Notes: generated from the letters alone by a model not told the origin. A stretch of 6,740 bases of DNA from an uncultured Ruminococcus sp. (GCA_937892835.1 CALBHM010000217.1:1-6740), one strand, 5' to 3'. Counted from the stretch's first letter, positions 1 through 5,222 are shown. Numbers and translations are program-made.

Positions 1-439
1 GCGTGTTATCAATAACTTTATGATTCAGGGCGGTGACCCGACAGGTACGGGTCGTGGCGGCGAGAGCATCTGGGGCGGCTCATTTGAGGACGAGTTTGAC
101 CTCGGACTTCACAACCTCAGAGGCGCGCTCTCCATGGCGAACGCAGGCCCGGGTACAAACGGCAGCCAGTTCTTCATCGTTCAGGCAGGCACGGTTGACG
201 GCAACCTTATGGGTCAAATGGAAATGATCGGAGAAAAAATGTTCCCGGCTCAGTGTATCGAGGATTACAAGAAGGTCGGCGGTACTCCGTGGCTTGATTT
301 CAAACATACGGTTTTCGGTCAGGTTTATGACGGAATGGATGTTGTCGATGAAATTGCCAAGACGAGAGTTGACCTTATGGATAAGCCGTTTGATGACGTT
401 GTTATCGAGAAGATCGAGATCGGCGAGTACGAGGGCTGA
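1..439 (+). CDS. Cyclophilin-type peptidyl-prolyl cis-trans isomerase, 3' part (5' end outside window)
   Basis: This is the C-terminal part of a cyclophilin, which catalyses cis-trans isomerisation of Xaa-Pro bonds in protein folding. The first full codon is at position 2 and the frame is open at the window edge, so the methionine at position 20 is internal. Visible family motifs in order are RVINNFMIQGGD (its first Arg aligns with catalytic Arg55 of human CypA), the glycine-rich stretch GTGRGGES, SMANAGPGTNGSQFFI (the active-site core), and TPWLDFKHTVFGQV. The Trp in the last motif aligns with human CypA Trp121. Between the last two motifs there is a longer-than-minimal loop of about 40 residues containing MGQMEMIGEKMFP. 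The visible part has no C-terminal extra domain. A signal peptide cannot be judged because the N-terminus is missing, so cytoplasmic or exported location is open. Family assignment is certain; the particular ppi paralogue is not. Confidence 0.95.
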   Translation, partial: RVINNFMIQGGDPTGTGRGGESIWGGSFEDEFDLGLHNLRGALSMANAGPGTNGSQFFIVQAGTVDGNLMGQMEMIGEKMFPAQCIEDYKKVGGTPWLDFKHTVFGQVYDGMDVVDEIAKTRVDLMDKPFDDVVIEKIEIGEYEG

Positions 440-445
440 TTAGTC

Positions 446-466
446 CTTGCTTCGAAAGCAGTTTTT
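446..466 (+). terminator. Weak candidate terminator after the cyclophilin gene
   Basis: The arms TGCTT (448-452) and AAGCA (456-460) form a five-base-pair hairpin with a three-base loop. A run of five T follows at 462-466. The stem is short and only one G-C pair away from minimal at each side, so strong termination is doubtful. With only 54 bases to the next gene and no clear promoter between them, partial read-through is plausible. Confidence 0.3.
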
Positions 467-493
467 ATTCGACTTCCACACAGGAGGAGAAAA

Positions 494-1312
494 ATGAAAT
501 ACATTAAATGGCTCATAGCGTCGGTCGTTGTTGTCGCTTTGCTGATATTCACTGCCGTGTTCGTTATCAATGCTTACAACACGGGCAAGATCGGCAATAA
601 GGACGAAAAGGTTGCAAACGACTTTGTCGAGGATATTCAGGGCGTTTGGAAGAATACCTCGACGGGCACAATCGCATCAAAGGTAAATTCCGTTCGCTTC
701 GGCGAGAACGGAAGGCTGACGGTCGTTGTTCTCGGCCAGACGGCAAGCGGAACATATTCCGATGAATACGACCTTGATTCAAAGAAGCACACGCTGACCG
801 TCAAGGGCAATATCTACGGCGGACTTTCGATTGAACGTTCATTTGAAGCGTCGCTTAATGAGGATAAGGATACGCTTACGCTCAAGGACACAAAAGGCTC
901 ATTCGACTTTACACTTGTTAAAACCGATGAAACGGAATTGACAACAGCAAAAACGACACAAGCACCCAAAACGACTGTTCCGAAAACTGAAAAGCCGGCT
1001 GAATCAACAGGTGACACGGCGCAATATACAGAAGCCTTGCTCGGTAAATGGGTTTCAAAGCTCAACACGGCATCGGGCTATGAATTTGTTGATGCATCAA
1101 CGGTCAAAATATCGCTTGTTGGATTTTCAACCGACGGAACATATACTCTTTCGGTTAATGAAAACGGTCAATGTGAGCTTAAAATAAACTATGTCAGTCT
1201 CGCAGGAGTAACTGTTTCTAACACATATATCGCAGAAATCGGCGAATCTGAGCTTACGCTGATACAAAAGAGTGCGGAATCTCTTTCCGTAACTTATGTT
1301 AAAGCACAGTAA
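494..1312 (+). CDS. Membrane-anchored protein with two related beta-rich domains, function unknown
   Basis: I do not recognise this as a named gene. The 272-residue product starts with one hydrophobic segment (about residues 5-27) after a short positive N-terminus. It has no lipobox cysteine, so it reads as an uncleaved anchor with the rest outside the cytoplasm. Two domains follow that resemble each other: about 47-143 and 181-270. Each opens with a Gly-x-Trp motif (QGVWKN and LGKWVS), has a central SGTY/DGTY turn, and ends with LTL, a Ser-rich strand and xxVK. The alternating hydrophobic pattern suggests small beta-barrel or lipocalin-like folds. A Thr/Pro/Lys-rich linker (about 144-175) joins them, typical of extracellular spacers. 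The start is set by AGGAGG at 482-487, six bases before the ATG. It follows the cyclophilin gene closely and may be co-transcribed. Function is not inferable beyond a likely surface or envelope role. Confidence 0.85.
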   Translation: MKYIKWLIASVVVVALLIFTAVFVINAYNTGKIGNKDEKVANDFVEDIQGVWKNTSTGTIASKVNSVRFGENGRLTVVVLGQTASGTYSDEYDLDSKKHTLTVKGNIYGGLSIERSFEASLNEDKDTLTLKDTKGSFDFTLVKTDETELTTAKTTQAPKTTVPKTEKPAESTGDTAQYTEALLGKWVSKLNTASGYEFVDASTVKISLVGFSTDGTYTLSVNENGQCELKINYVSLAGVTVSNTYIAEIGESELTLIQKSAESLSVTYVKAQ

Positions 1313-1357
1313 ATCGGTATGTTAACAAAAAATTTATAAATATCTTCATTTTTCCAC

Positions 1358-1386
1358 TTGTTATATTACGCATTTTGGTATATAAT
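1358..1386 (+). promoter_or_regulatory. Sigma-A promoter of the ireB unit
   Basis: A perfect -10 hexamer TATAAT lies at 1381-1386. A -35 hexamer TTGTTA (four of six consensus bases) lies at 1358-1363, with the ideal 17-base spacer. Transcription would start near 1393, giving a leader of roughly 22 bases that holds the ribosome binding site of ireB. The preceding gene ends at 1312, so the placement is natural. Confidence 0.8.
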
Positions 1387-1400
1387 AAAATGAAACTAAG

Positions 1401-1408
1401 CGGAGGTG
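1401..1408 (+). promoter_or_regulatory. Ribosome binding site that fixes the ireB start
   Basis: CGGAGGTG lies six bases before the ATG at 1415. A GTG at 1406 in the same frame would add three residues, but it sits inside this Shine-Dalgarno sequence and cannot be the start. The ATG at 1415 also gives the expected family N-terminus. Confidence 0.85.
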
Positions 1409-1414
1409 TTTACA

Positions 1415-1660
1415 ATGACGGATAAAACGATTCAGTTTTCTATAAAGGAAGACCATGAGAAGGAAATGAAATCGACTTTGAAAGCCGTTTATAATGCGCT
1501 GAGTGAGAAAGGGTATAACCCCACCAGCCAGATTGTCGGCTACCTTCTTTCCGAGGATCCGACATATATCACCACTCATAACAACGCAAGAAGTCTTATC
1601 CGCAGGATAGACCGTGATGAGTTGCTCCAGTCCTTGGTTAAAAATTATCTCAAAGATTAA
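1415..1660 (+). CDS. ireB: IreB family regulatory phosphoprotein (UPF0297/DUF965)
   Basis: The 81-residue product matches the IreB family over its full length. Clear landmarks are the N-terminal MTDKTIQF, the core GYNPTSQIVGYLLSEDPTYI (residues 33-52) and NNARSLIRRIDRDEL (56-70). In Enterococcus faecalis, IreB is phosphorylated by the PASTA-domain kinase IreK on threonines in the N-terminal TDxT segment and acts as a negative regulator of cephalosporin resistance. Thr2 and Thr5 here occupy the corresponding positions, so phosphorylation is plausible but not shown. The protein is small, soluble and expected in the cytoplasm. It is the first gene behind the promoter at 1358-1386. In many Firmicutes the next gene is the Holliday-junction resolvase homologue ruvX; here a different small gene follows 15 bases downstream. 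No kinase gene is in the window. Confidence 0.93.
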   Translation: MTDKTIQFSIKEDHEKEMKSTLKAVYNALSEKGYNPTSQIVGYLLSEDPTYITTHNNARSLIRRIDRDELLQSLVKNYLKD

Positions 1661-1675
1661 GAAAGGCTGATATAA

Positions 1676-1969
1676 ATGGCAGTTAAGAAAAAAGGGGATC
1701 AGTTTCTCACCTACAGAGGAAAGCCTCTTGTTCGCAGCGGAAACATGATCTATTACGGAAACATGAATGACCCGTATGTTATTATGATTCAGATCATGAG
1801 TAAAAAGATGCAGGGTGATGTTGAGGTTCCCGATAGAGTCCTCATTCAGCTCCTCAATACAGACCCGGATTGCCGTCCGAAGGAGCGCATAGTGAAGAAA
1901 AGTGAAAAGCACGGACTTTACAATGCAATGGATATCGGAACGATCTGGCTCGAAAGAGCACTTAAATAA
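1676..1969 (+). CDS. Small conserved-looking protein of unknown function, partner gene of ireB
   Basis: I cannot assign a function. The 97-residue product is soluble, basic and has no signal peptide or membrane segment. Its N-terminus is Lys-rich (AVKKKGD). The middle holds FLTYRGKPLVRSGNMIYYGN (residues 10-29), then DPYVIMIQIMS (32-42), a segment VPDRVLIQLLNTD (51-63), and a C-terminal RIVKKSEKHGLYNAMDIGTIWLERAL stretch given here by its ends (71-96). The dense pattern of aromatic and charged residues looks like a conserved domain rather than a chance frame. My recollection is that similar unannotated proteins occur in Oscillospiraceae, which I cannot verify here. The ATG at 1676 follows GAAAGG (1661-1666), a moderate ribosome binding site. 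It lies 15 bases after ireB and before a terminator, so the two genes form one transcription unit and may act in the same pathway. Confidence 0.85.
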   Translation: MAVKKKGDQFLTYRGKPLVRSGNMIYYGNMNDPYVIMIQIMSKKMQGDVEVPDRVLIQLLNTDPDCRPKERIVKKSEKHGLYNAMDIGTIWLERALK

Positions 1970-1982
1970 ACATAGCAAAATC

Positions 1983-2019
1983 AACGGACTGTACCCCCAA
2001 AATCGGCACGGTCCGTTTT
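1983..2019 (+). terminator. Rho-independent terminator of the ireB unit
   Basis: The arms ACGGACTGT (1984-1992) and ACGGTCCGT (2008-2016) pair over nine bases with one G-U wobble. A1983-T2017 can extend the stem. The loop is about 15 bases and the T run at 2016-2019 forms the tail. It starts 14 bases after the stop codon at 1969, the usual place for an operon end. The long loop and short T run make it moderate in strength. Confidence 0.7.
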
Positions 2020-2042
2020 GTAATATGCAATACTCGATATTT

Positions 2043-2080
2043 TTAACAAAAGTTTACTATTGTCCTAATCTTAACAAAAG
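2043..2080 (+). repeat. Direct repeat of TTAACAAAAG upstream of the atp promoter
   Basis: TTAACAAAAG occurs at 2043-2052 and again at 2071-2080, start-to-start distance 28 bases. The first nine bases also occur at 1322-1330, upstream of the ireB promoter. The copies could be protein-binding sites, or -35-like elements since TTAACA matches five of six consensus bases. None has a good -10 at the right spacing. Chance in AT-rich spacer DNA is not excluded. Confidence 0.4.
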
Positions 2081-2095
2081 ATGATTTTTATTTAG

Positions 2096-2124
2096 TGGAC
2101 TTTATTGAAAAGATATGGTATAAT
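2096..2124 (+). promoter_or_regulatory. Extended -10 promoter, probable atp operon promoter
   Basis: A perfect TATAAT at 2119-2124 is preceded by TGG (2116-2118), giving the extended -10 motif TGnTATAAT. A -35 hexamer TGGACT (four of six matches) lies at 2096-2101 with a 17-base spacer. Transcription would begin near 2131. I found no comparably good promoter between here and atpI, so it probably drives the atp operon through a leader of about 410 bases that includes the inverted-repeat element. The link to atpI is inference. Confidence 0.65.
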
Positions 2125-2206
2125 TACAAATTGGATAAGCAAATTATCTATATGGAATTTAGATGCTTTGTCGGTGACTATATCGGTTTTGAGTTTAGAA
2201 GAAATT

Positions 2207-2361
2207 ATCAAGGCTTCCCCTTGAGGAGAAGCTCCGTCGTAAGACGGTGATGAGGTGGGAAAGGTCGAGTTTTATGACATTAAAATAAAGAGATATAAAT
2301 TCGCCACCTCATCCGAGCGGCGCAATCCGCCGCCCACCTTCCCCTCAAGGGGAAGGCTGAT
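2207..2361. mobile_element. MITE-like inverted-repeat element, 155 bp, no coding capacity
   Basis: The two ends are imperfect inverted copies of each other. Left positions 2214-2226 (CTTCCCCTTGAGG) are exactly complementary to 2343-2355, and 2249-2258 (GATGAGGTGG) to 2304-2313. The outer ATCA (2207-2210) and TGAT (2358-2361) also match inversely. Each arm folds on itself as well. The left arm has GCTTCCCC/GGAGAAGC around TTGA and CCGTC/GACGG around GTAA. The right arm has GCGGCG/CGCCGC (2317-2322/2328-2333) and a perfect CCTTCCCC/GGGGAAGG (2337-2344/2349-2356). The core (about 2266-2300) is AT-rich and codes for nothing. I see no clear target-site duplication. It resembles short dispersed palindromic repeats that I associate with Ruminococcaceae-type genomes; copy number cannot be seen here. 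It could also be a structured RNA element. Confidence 0.7.
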
Positions 2362-2540
2362 CGGTTTCTGCACCGAAAATAACTTTTATCAAATTTTTAT
2401 GGTGTGATGAGACGGAACGATGGTACGTTTCGTAGTGTCGATTGTCGAACCAAGAGTCAGAAAATTCAACCAAGGCTTCTGTTTGCAACGGTAAGCCGAT
2501 AAAAAAGTTACAATACATAATAAAACAGGAGGTGCCGCAA
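2362..2540 (+). other. Remainder of the atp leader, no gene seen
   Basis: This 179-base stretch lies between the inverted-repeat element and the atpI start. It contains one notable hairpin: ACGGAACG (2412-2419) pairs with CGTTTCGT (2426-2433) around a six-base loop, with one G-U pair and no T run after it. An open frame runs from 2442 into atpI, but it has no ribosome binding site and an unconvincing composition. TTGCAA followed by TACAAT near the end has a 20-base spacer, too long for a confident promoter. I recognise no riboswitch class. Confidence 0.5.
2527..2534 (+). promoter_or_regulatory. Ribosome binding site that fixes the GTG start of atpI
   Basis: AGGAGGTG is a near-perfect Shine-Dalgarno sequence ending six bases before GTG at 2541. 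An ATG further upstream in the same frame (2442) has no such site and would add 33 residues unlike AtpI proteins. Confidence 0.85.
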
Positions 2541-2924
2541 GTGAAAAAGATTGATGCGACCGTCAAAAAAGAAACGCTTTTTATTGCCGCTTTTACGCTG
2601 ATATTCAGTGCGGTCATGGAGCTTGTATTTCTCCTTCTCGGCTATTGGAGCTACAAGGTTGTGCTTGGTAATCTGCTCGGATTTGTTGCGGCTGTTCTCA
2701 ACTTTTTCCTGATGGGATATACGGTTCAGGAAGCAGTTCTTCTTGAAGAAAAAGACGCAAAGAAAAAGGTTAAGCTTTCGCAGTCACTACGCACACTTAT
2801 GCTTGTGGCCTTTGCTGCCGTAGGTTGCATTTTTAAGTGCTTTAACCCTATCGCAGTCCTTTTACCTTTGCTTTTTCCAAGAATAGCAATTCTCTTTAGA
2901 CCGTTGTTTAAAGCTAACGATTGA
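2541..2924 (+). CDS. atpI: ATP synthase protein I (AtpI family)
   Basis: This 127-residue membrane protein is the first gene of the ATP synthase operon. AtpI is not part of the finished enzyme; in other bacteria it assists c-ring assembly and has been linked to Mg2+ supply. Four hydrophobic segments are visible at about residues 11-33, 38-60, 83-103 and 104-120. The second contains GNLLGFVAAVLNFFLMGY, which fits the Gly- and Asn-containing pattern of the family. A Lys/Glu-rich loop (about 68-80) separates the two halves. The start is a GTG chosen from the strong ribosome binding site at 2527-2534. Family identity rests on topology, length and position directly before atpB rather than strong sequence motifs, as AtpI proteins diverge widely. 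A gap of 35 bases leads to atpB. Confidence 0.82.
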   Translation: MKKIDATVKKETLFIAAFTLIFSAVMELVFLLLGYWSYKVVLGNLLGFVAAVLNFFLMGYTVQEAVLLEEKDAKKKVKLSQSLRTLMLVAFAAVGCIFKCFNPIAVLLPLLFPRIAILFRPLFKAND

Positions 2925-2959
2925 TATAAGATATAATTCGTACACGGAGGTGTTGCCGA

Positions 2960-3868
2960 ATGAATAAAAAAAGCATAGGCTTCAAGCTTGTTGATGCCTT
3001 GCTGATACTTATGATGATTTTGCCGCTTGTCGGCGCAATGGCATTGCAGGTCATGACCAAGCCCGCTTCGGACGGCGTCGCAATCGCCGGTGCAAGAATC
3101 TTTTTTACGGTTCATATGCCGATACAGGATCTGCCGATAACGGAAAGTCAGGTCAACACATGGCTTATCATGATCTCACTTTTCTTCCTTTGTCTTTTCC
3201 TAACTCACGGATTGACCGAGAAGTGTGAATCAAAGCGTCAGGCAATAGCGGAATGGATCGTCGAAAAGACCGATAACCTTGTCAAGGACAACATGGGTGA
3301 GTATTTCAAGGAGTTTTCGCCGTTCGTCTGCGGAATCATGGCTCTTTCGGTTTTCTCGAGCCTTTCGTCAATGCTCGGAATCTTCCCACCGACGTCGGAT
3401 ATCAATGTTGTTGCAGGATGGGCGGTTATAGTTTTTATACTCATAACGCACTACAAGCTCAAGGGCGGATTTTTCAATTATCTTAAGAGCTTTACAGAGC
3501 CTGTTCCGGTGCTTACACCGTTCAATATCATCAGTGAATTTGCAACGCCGGTTTCAATGTCGTTCCGTCATTACGGCAATGTGCTTTCGGGTTCGGTTAT
3601 ATCCGCACTCGTTGCCGTCGGTTTGCAAAGCGTATCGCATCTTCTGCTCAGCTGGATTCCTGGCAAGCTCGGTGAATTCCCACTGTTTCAGATTGGTTTA
3701 CCGGCATTTTTATCGCTGTATTTCGACATTTTCAGCGGATGTATGCAGGCGTTCATCTTTGCAATGCTCACGATGATTTATGTTTCGGGTGCATTCCCGA
3801 TTGAGGAATGGCAGAAACGGCAGGAGAAAAAGAAACAGAAAAAAGCGGCAAAGAAAAAAGCCGCATAA
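2960..3868 (+). CDS. atpB: F-type ATP synthase subunit a
   Basis: Subunit a forms the two half-channels that carry the coupling ion to and from the c ring. The 302-residue product has several membrane helices: about 10-31, 66-84, 120-140, 150-166, 205-230 and 247-278. The essential arginine is Arg203 in SMSFRHYGNVLSG (199-211), where many homologues read SLRLFGN. The last helix pair carries DIFSGCMQAFIFAMLTMIYV, with Gln263 at the position of E. coli Gln252. Two unusual points are a long N-terminal region before the second helix, with PITESQVNTW (59-68), and a Lys/Ala-rich C-terminal tail (about 285-302). At 302 residues it exceeds the 271 of E. coli. The ATG at 2960 follows GGAGGTG at 2946-2952. 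It lies between atpI and atpE, as expected. Confidence 0.96.
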   Translation: MNKKSIGFKLVDALLILMMILPLVGAMALQVMTKPASDGVAIAGARIFFTVHMPIQDLPITESQVNTWLIMISLFFLCLFLTHGLTEKCESKRQAIAEWIVEKTDNLVKDNMGEYFKEFSPFVCGIMALSVFSSLSSMLGIFPPTSDINVVAGWAVIVFILITHYKLKGGFFNYLKSFTEPVPVLTPFNIISEFATPVSMSFRHYGNVLSGSVISALVAVGLQSVSHLLLSWIPGKLGEFPLFQIGLPAFLSLYFDIFSGCMQAFIFAMLTMIYVSGAFPIEEWQKRQEKKKQKKAAKKKAA

Positions 3869-3888
3869 ATAAAACGGAGGTTATTATT

Positions 3889-4170
3889 ATGACAGCAATC
3901 GCAATCGGAATTATTCTCGGATGCTGCGCTCTCGGCGCAGGTATGGCAATGATCGCAGGTATCGGCCCCGGTATCGGTGAAGGTAACGCAGTTGCCAAGG
4001 CTTGTGAAGCTATCGGCCGTCAGCCGGAGAGCAAGAGTAACGTCACAACGACCATGATCATGGGTTGTGCTATTGCCGAAACAACGGGTCTTTATGCCCT
4101 TGTTATCGCAATTCTTCTCATCTTCGTTGCTCCGAGCAGACTTGTTGATATTCTCATGAACTTAATCTGA
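3889..4170 (+). CDS. atpE: F-type ATP synthase subunit c, probably Na+-binding
   Basis: Subunit c forms the membrane rotor ring, two helices per monomer. The 93-residue product has helix 1 with the glycine pattern GIGPGIGEG (24-32), the polar loop GRQPES (43-48) that contacts the central stalk, and helix 2 with GCAIAETTGLYALV (59-72). Glu64 is the ion-binding carboxylate. Aligned with the Na+-binding c subunit of Ilyobacter tartaricus, Glu31 replaces Gln32, Ile62 replaces Val63, Thr65 replaces Ser66, Thr66 matches Thr67 and Tyr69 matches Tyr70. A Glu at that first position together with the main Glu is the two-carboxylate pattern described for Fusobacterium nucleatum. This points to Na+ coupling, by inference. 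Four cysteines (12, 13, 39, 60) are notable in so small a protein. The ATG at 3889 is set by CGGAGG at 3875-3880; upstream in-frame codons overlap the atpB tail and are not used. Confidence 0.96.
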   Translation: MTAIAIGIILGCCALGAGMAMIAGIGPGIGEGNAVAKACEAIGRQPESKSNVTTTMIMGCAIAETTGLYALVIAILLIFVAPSRLVDILMNLI

Positions 4171-4192
4171 TTTTGTCGGGAGTGAATTTGTA

Positions 4193-4708
4193 ATGCAAAA
4201 TCTTGATGTCATATCGGTCAATATATGGCAGATACTGATCTCGCTTTGCAATCTTCTGATAATTTTCCTTTTGTTCAAGAAGTTTCTTTATGCCCGTGTG
4301 CGCAAGTTTGTTGACAAGCGCAAGGCTAACGTTGATGCACAGTATGAAAGGGCGCAGGAGGCCGAAAACGCCGCCCTCGCCGATAAGAAAACATACGAGG
4401 ACAAGCTTCAAACGGTTAAGGCTGAAACTGACGAGATGATCAAGGACGCCACCGTCAGAGCGGACAGAAGAAGCGAAAAAATCATCACGGACGCTAAGGA
4501 AAAGGCCGACGGCATGATCCGTCAGGCTCAGAGTGAGATTGAGCTGGAAAAGAAAAAAGCTTCGGACGATATCAAGCATCAGATCGCCGATGTTTCAACG
4601 CTCGTTGCCGAGAAAATGCTCGAGCGTGAGATTGATTCGGACGATCAGCGGAAATTTATCGACTCTTTTATAGAGGGGATAGGTGACGGCGATGGCTCAG
4701 ATAAGTAA
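4193..4708 (+). CDS. atpF: F-type ATP synthase subunit b
   Basis: Subunit b is the peripheral stalk that holds the alpha/beta head against rotation. The 171-residue product has one N-terminal membrane helix (about 8-29, NIWQILISLCNLLIIFLLF), then a long charged helix rich in Ala, Lys, Glu and Asp (about 35-140) of the right-handed coiled-coil type. The C-terminal part (VSTLVAEKMLEREI and onward, about 136-165) should bind the delta subunit. A single b gene is present, so the stalk is a homodimer by inference. The start ATG follows GGGAGTG at 4178-4184. The gap from atpE is 22 bases. The last codons overlap the start of atpH by 17 bases, which suggests coupled translation. Confidence 0.95.
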   Translation: MQNLDVISVNIWQILISLCNLLIIFLLFKKFLYARVRKFVDKRKANVDAQYERAQEAENAALADKKTYEDKLQTVKAETDEMIKDATVRADRRSEKIITDAKEKADGMIRQAQSEIELEKKKASDDIKHQIADVSTLVAEKMLEREIDSDDQRKFIDSFIEGIGDGDGSDK

Positions 4709-5222
4709 CGAATATGCCGAGGCACTCTTTGCGCTGGCATTGGAGACGGGACAAGTCAAGGAATATTCCGAGGCTCTCGATATTGTCCTGAACTTGATGA
4801 ACGAAAACCCCGAATATATTGATTTTCTTGCTTCACCGGATATTCCGAAGCAGGAGCGTGTCGGTGCGATCGAAAGTGCATTCGGCGGCAGTATTCCCGA
4901 AATGGTGGTATCTTTTCTGTGCCTTCTTTGCGACAGAGGCAGAATCCACACGCTGAGGGATTGTATATCGGATTATAAAAAGCTGAGCGATGCCGCCGAC
5001 GGAGTTTCAACGGCGGAGGTTATCAGCGCAGTTGAATTGACAGAAAAAGAAAAAGCTGCCCTCAAATCAAAGCTTGAAGCCCTCTGCGGCCACAGAATCG
5101 AGCTTGATTGCAGTGCCGATGAGTCGCTTATCGGCGGCGTGAAGGTCACGGTTGACGGTAAGGTTATCGACGGCAGCGTTAAACAAAAGTTGCATGAATT
5201 GAAGGGAGCGATGTATAGGTGA
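4692..5222 (+). CDS. atpH: F-type ATP synthase subunit delta
   Basis: The delta subunit (OSCP in mitochondria) joins the b stalk to the top of the F1 head. The 176-residue product begins MAQISNEYAEALFALA, the usual opening of the N-terminal six-helix domain (about 1-105), which includes FLASPDIPKQER (45-56) and FLCLLCDRGR (75-84). The C-terminal domain (about 108-176) holds AVELTEKEK and the signature DESLIGGVKVTVDGKVIDGSV (143-163, here split: Asp143, Gly148-Gly149 and IDGSV are the key parts). The ATG at 4692 has AGGTGA five bases ahead and gives the normal N-terminus; an in-frame GTG at 4683 would add three residues and is a less likely alternative. The gene overlaps atpF by 17 bases and atpA by four. 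Confidence 0.94.
   Translation: MAQISNEYAEALFALALETGQVKEYSEALDIVLNLMNENPEYIDFLASPDIPKQERVGAIESAFGGSIPEMVVSFLCLLCDRGRIHTLRDCISDYKKLSDAADGVSTAEVISAVELTEKEKAALKSKLEALCGHRIELDCSADESLIGGVKVTVDGKVIDGSVKQKLHELKGAMYR

Noticed and set aside
1361..1984. A 207-codon open frame on the minus strand opposite ireB and its partner gene
   Set aside because: It lies antisense to two well-supported genes with clear ribosome binding sites, covers their promoter and terminator, and its product shows no recognisable domain.
2337..2356. Perfect palindrome CCTTCCCC-TCAA-GGGGAAGG as a terminator before atpI
   Set aside because: No T run follows it, and it belongs to the right end of the inverted-repeat element.
2207..2361. 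CRISPR array or tandem repeat reading of the repeated blocks
   Set aside because: The blocks are inverted, there are only two, and there is no regular spacer pattern.
2487..2514. TTGCAA and TACAAT before atpI as a proximal promoter
   Set aside because: The spacer is about 20 bases, outside the useful range, and the match to consensus is modest.
2932..2937. Perfect TATAAT just before atpB, a possible internal promoter
   Set aside because: No acceptable -35 hexamer lies 16-18 bases upstream and there is no extended TG motif. It could add weak transcription, but support is too thin to call.
2726..3115. A 129-codon open frame on the minus strand across the atpI/atpB junction
   Set aside because: It overlaps two confident genes and their intergenic ribosome binding site, with no plausible product.
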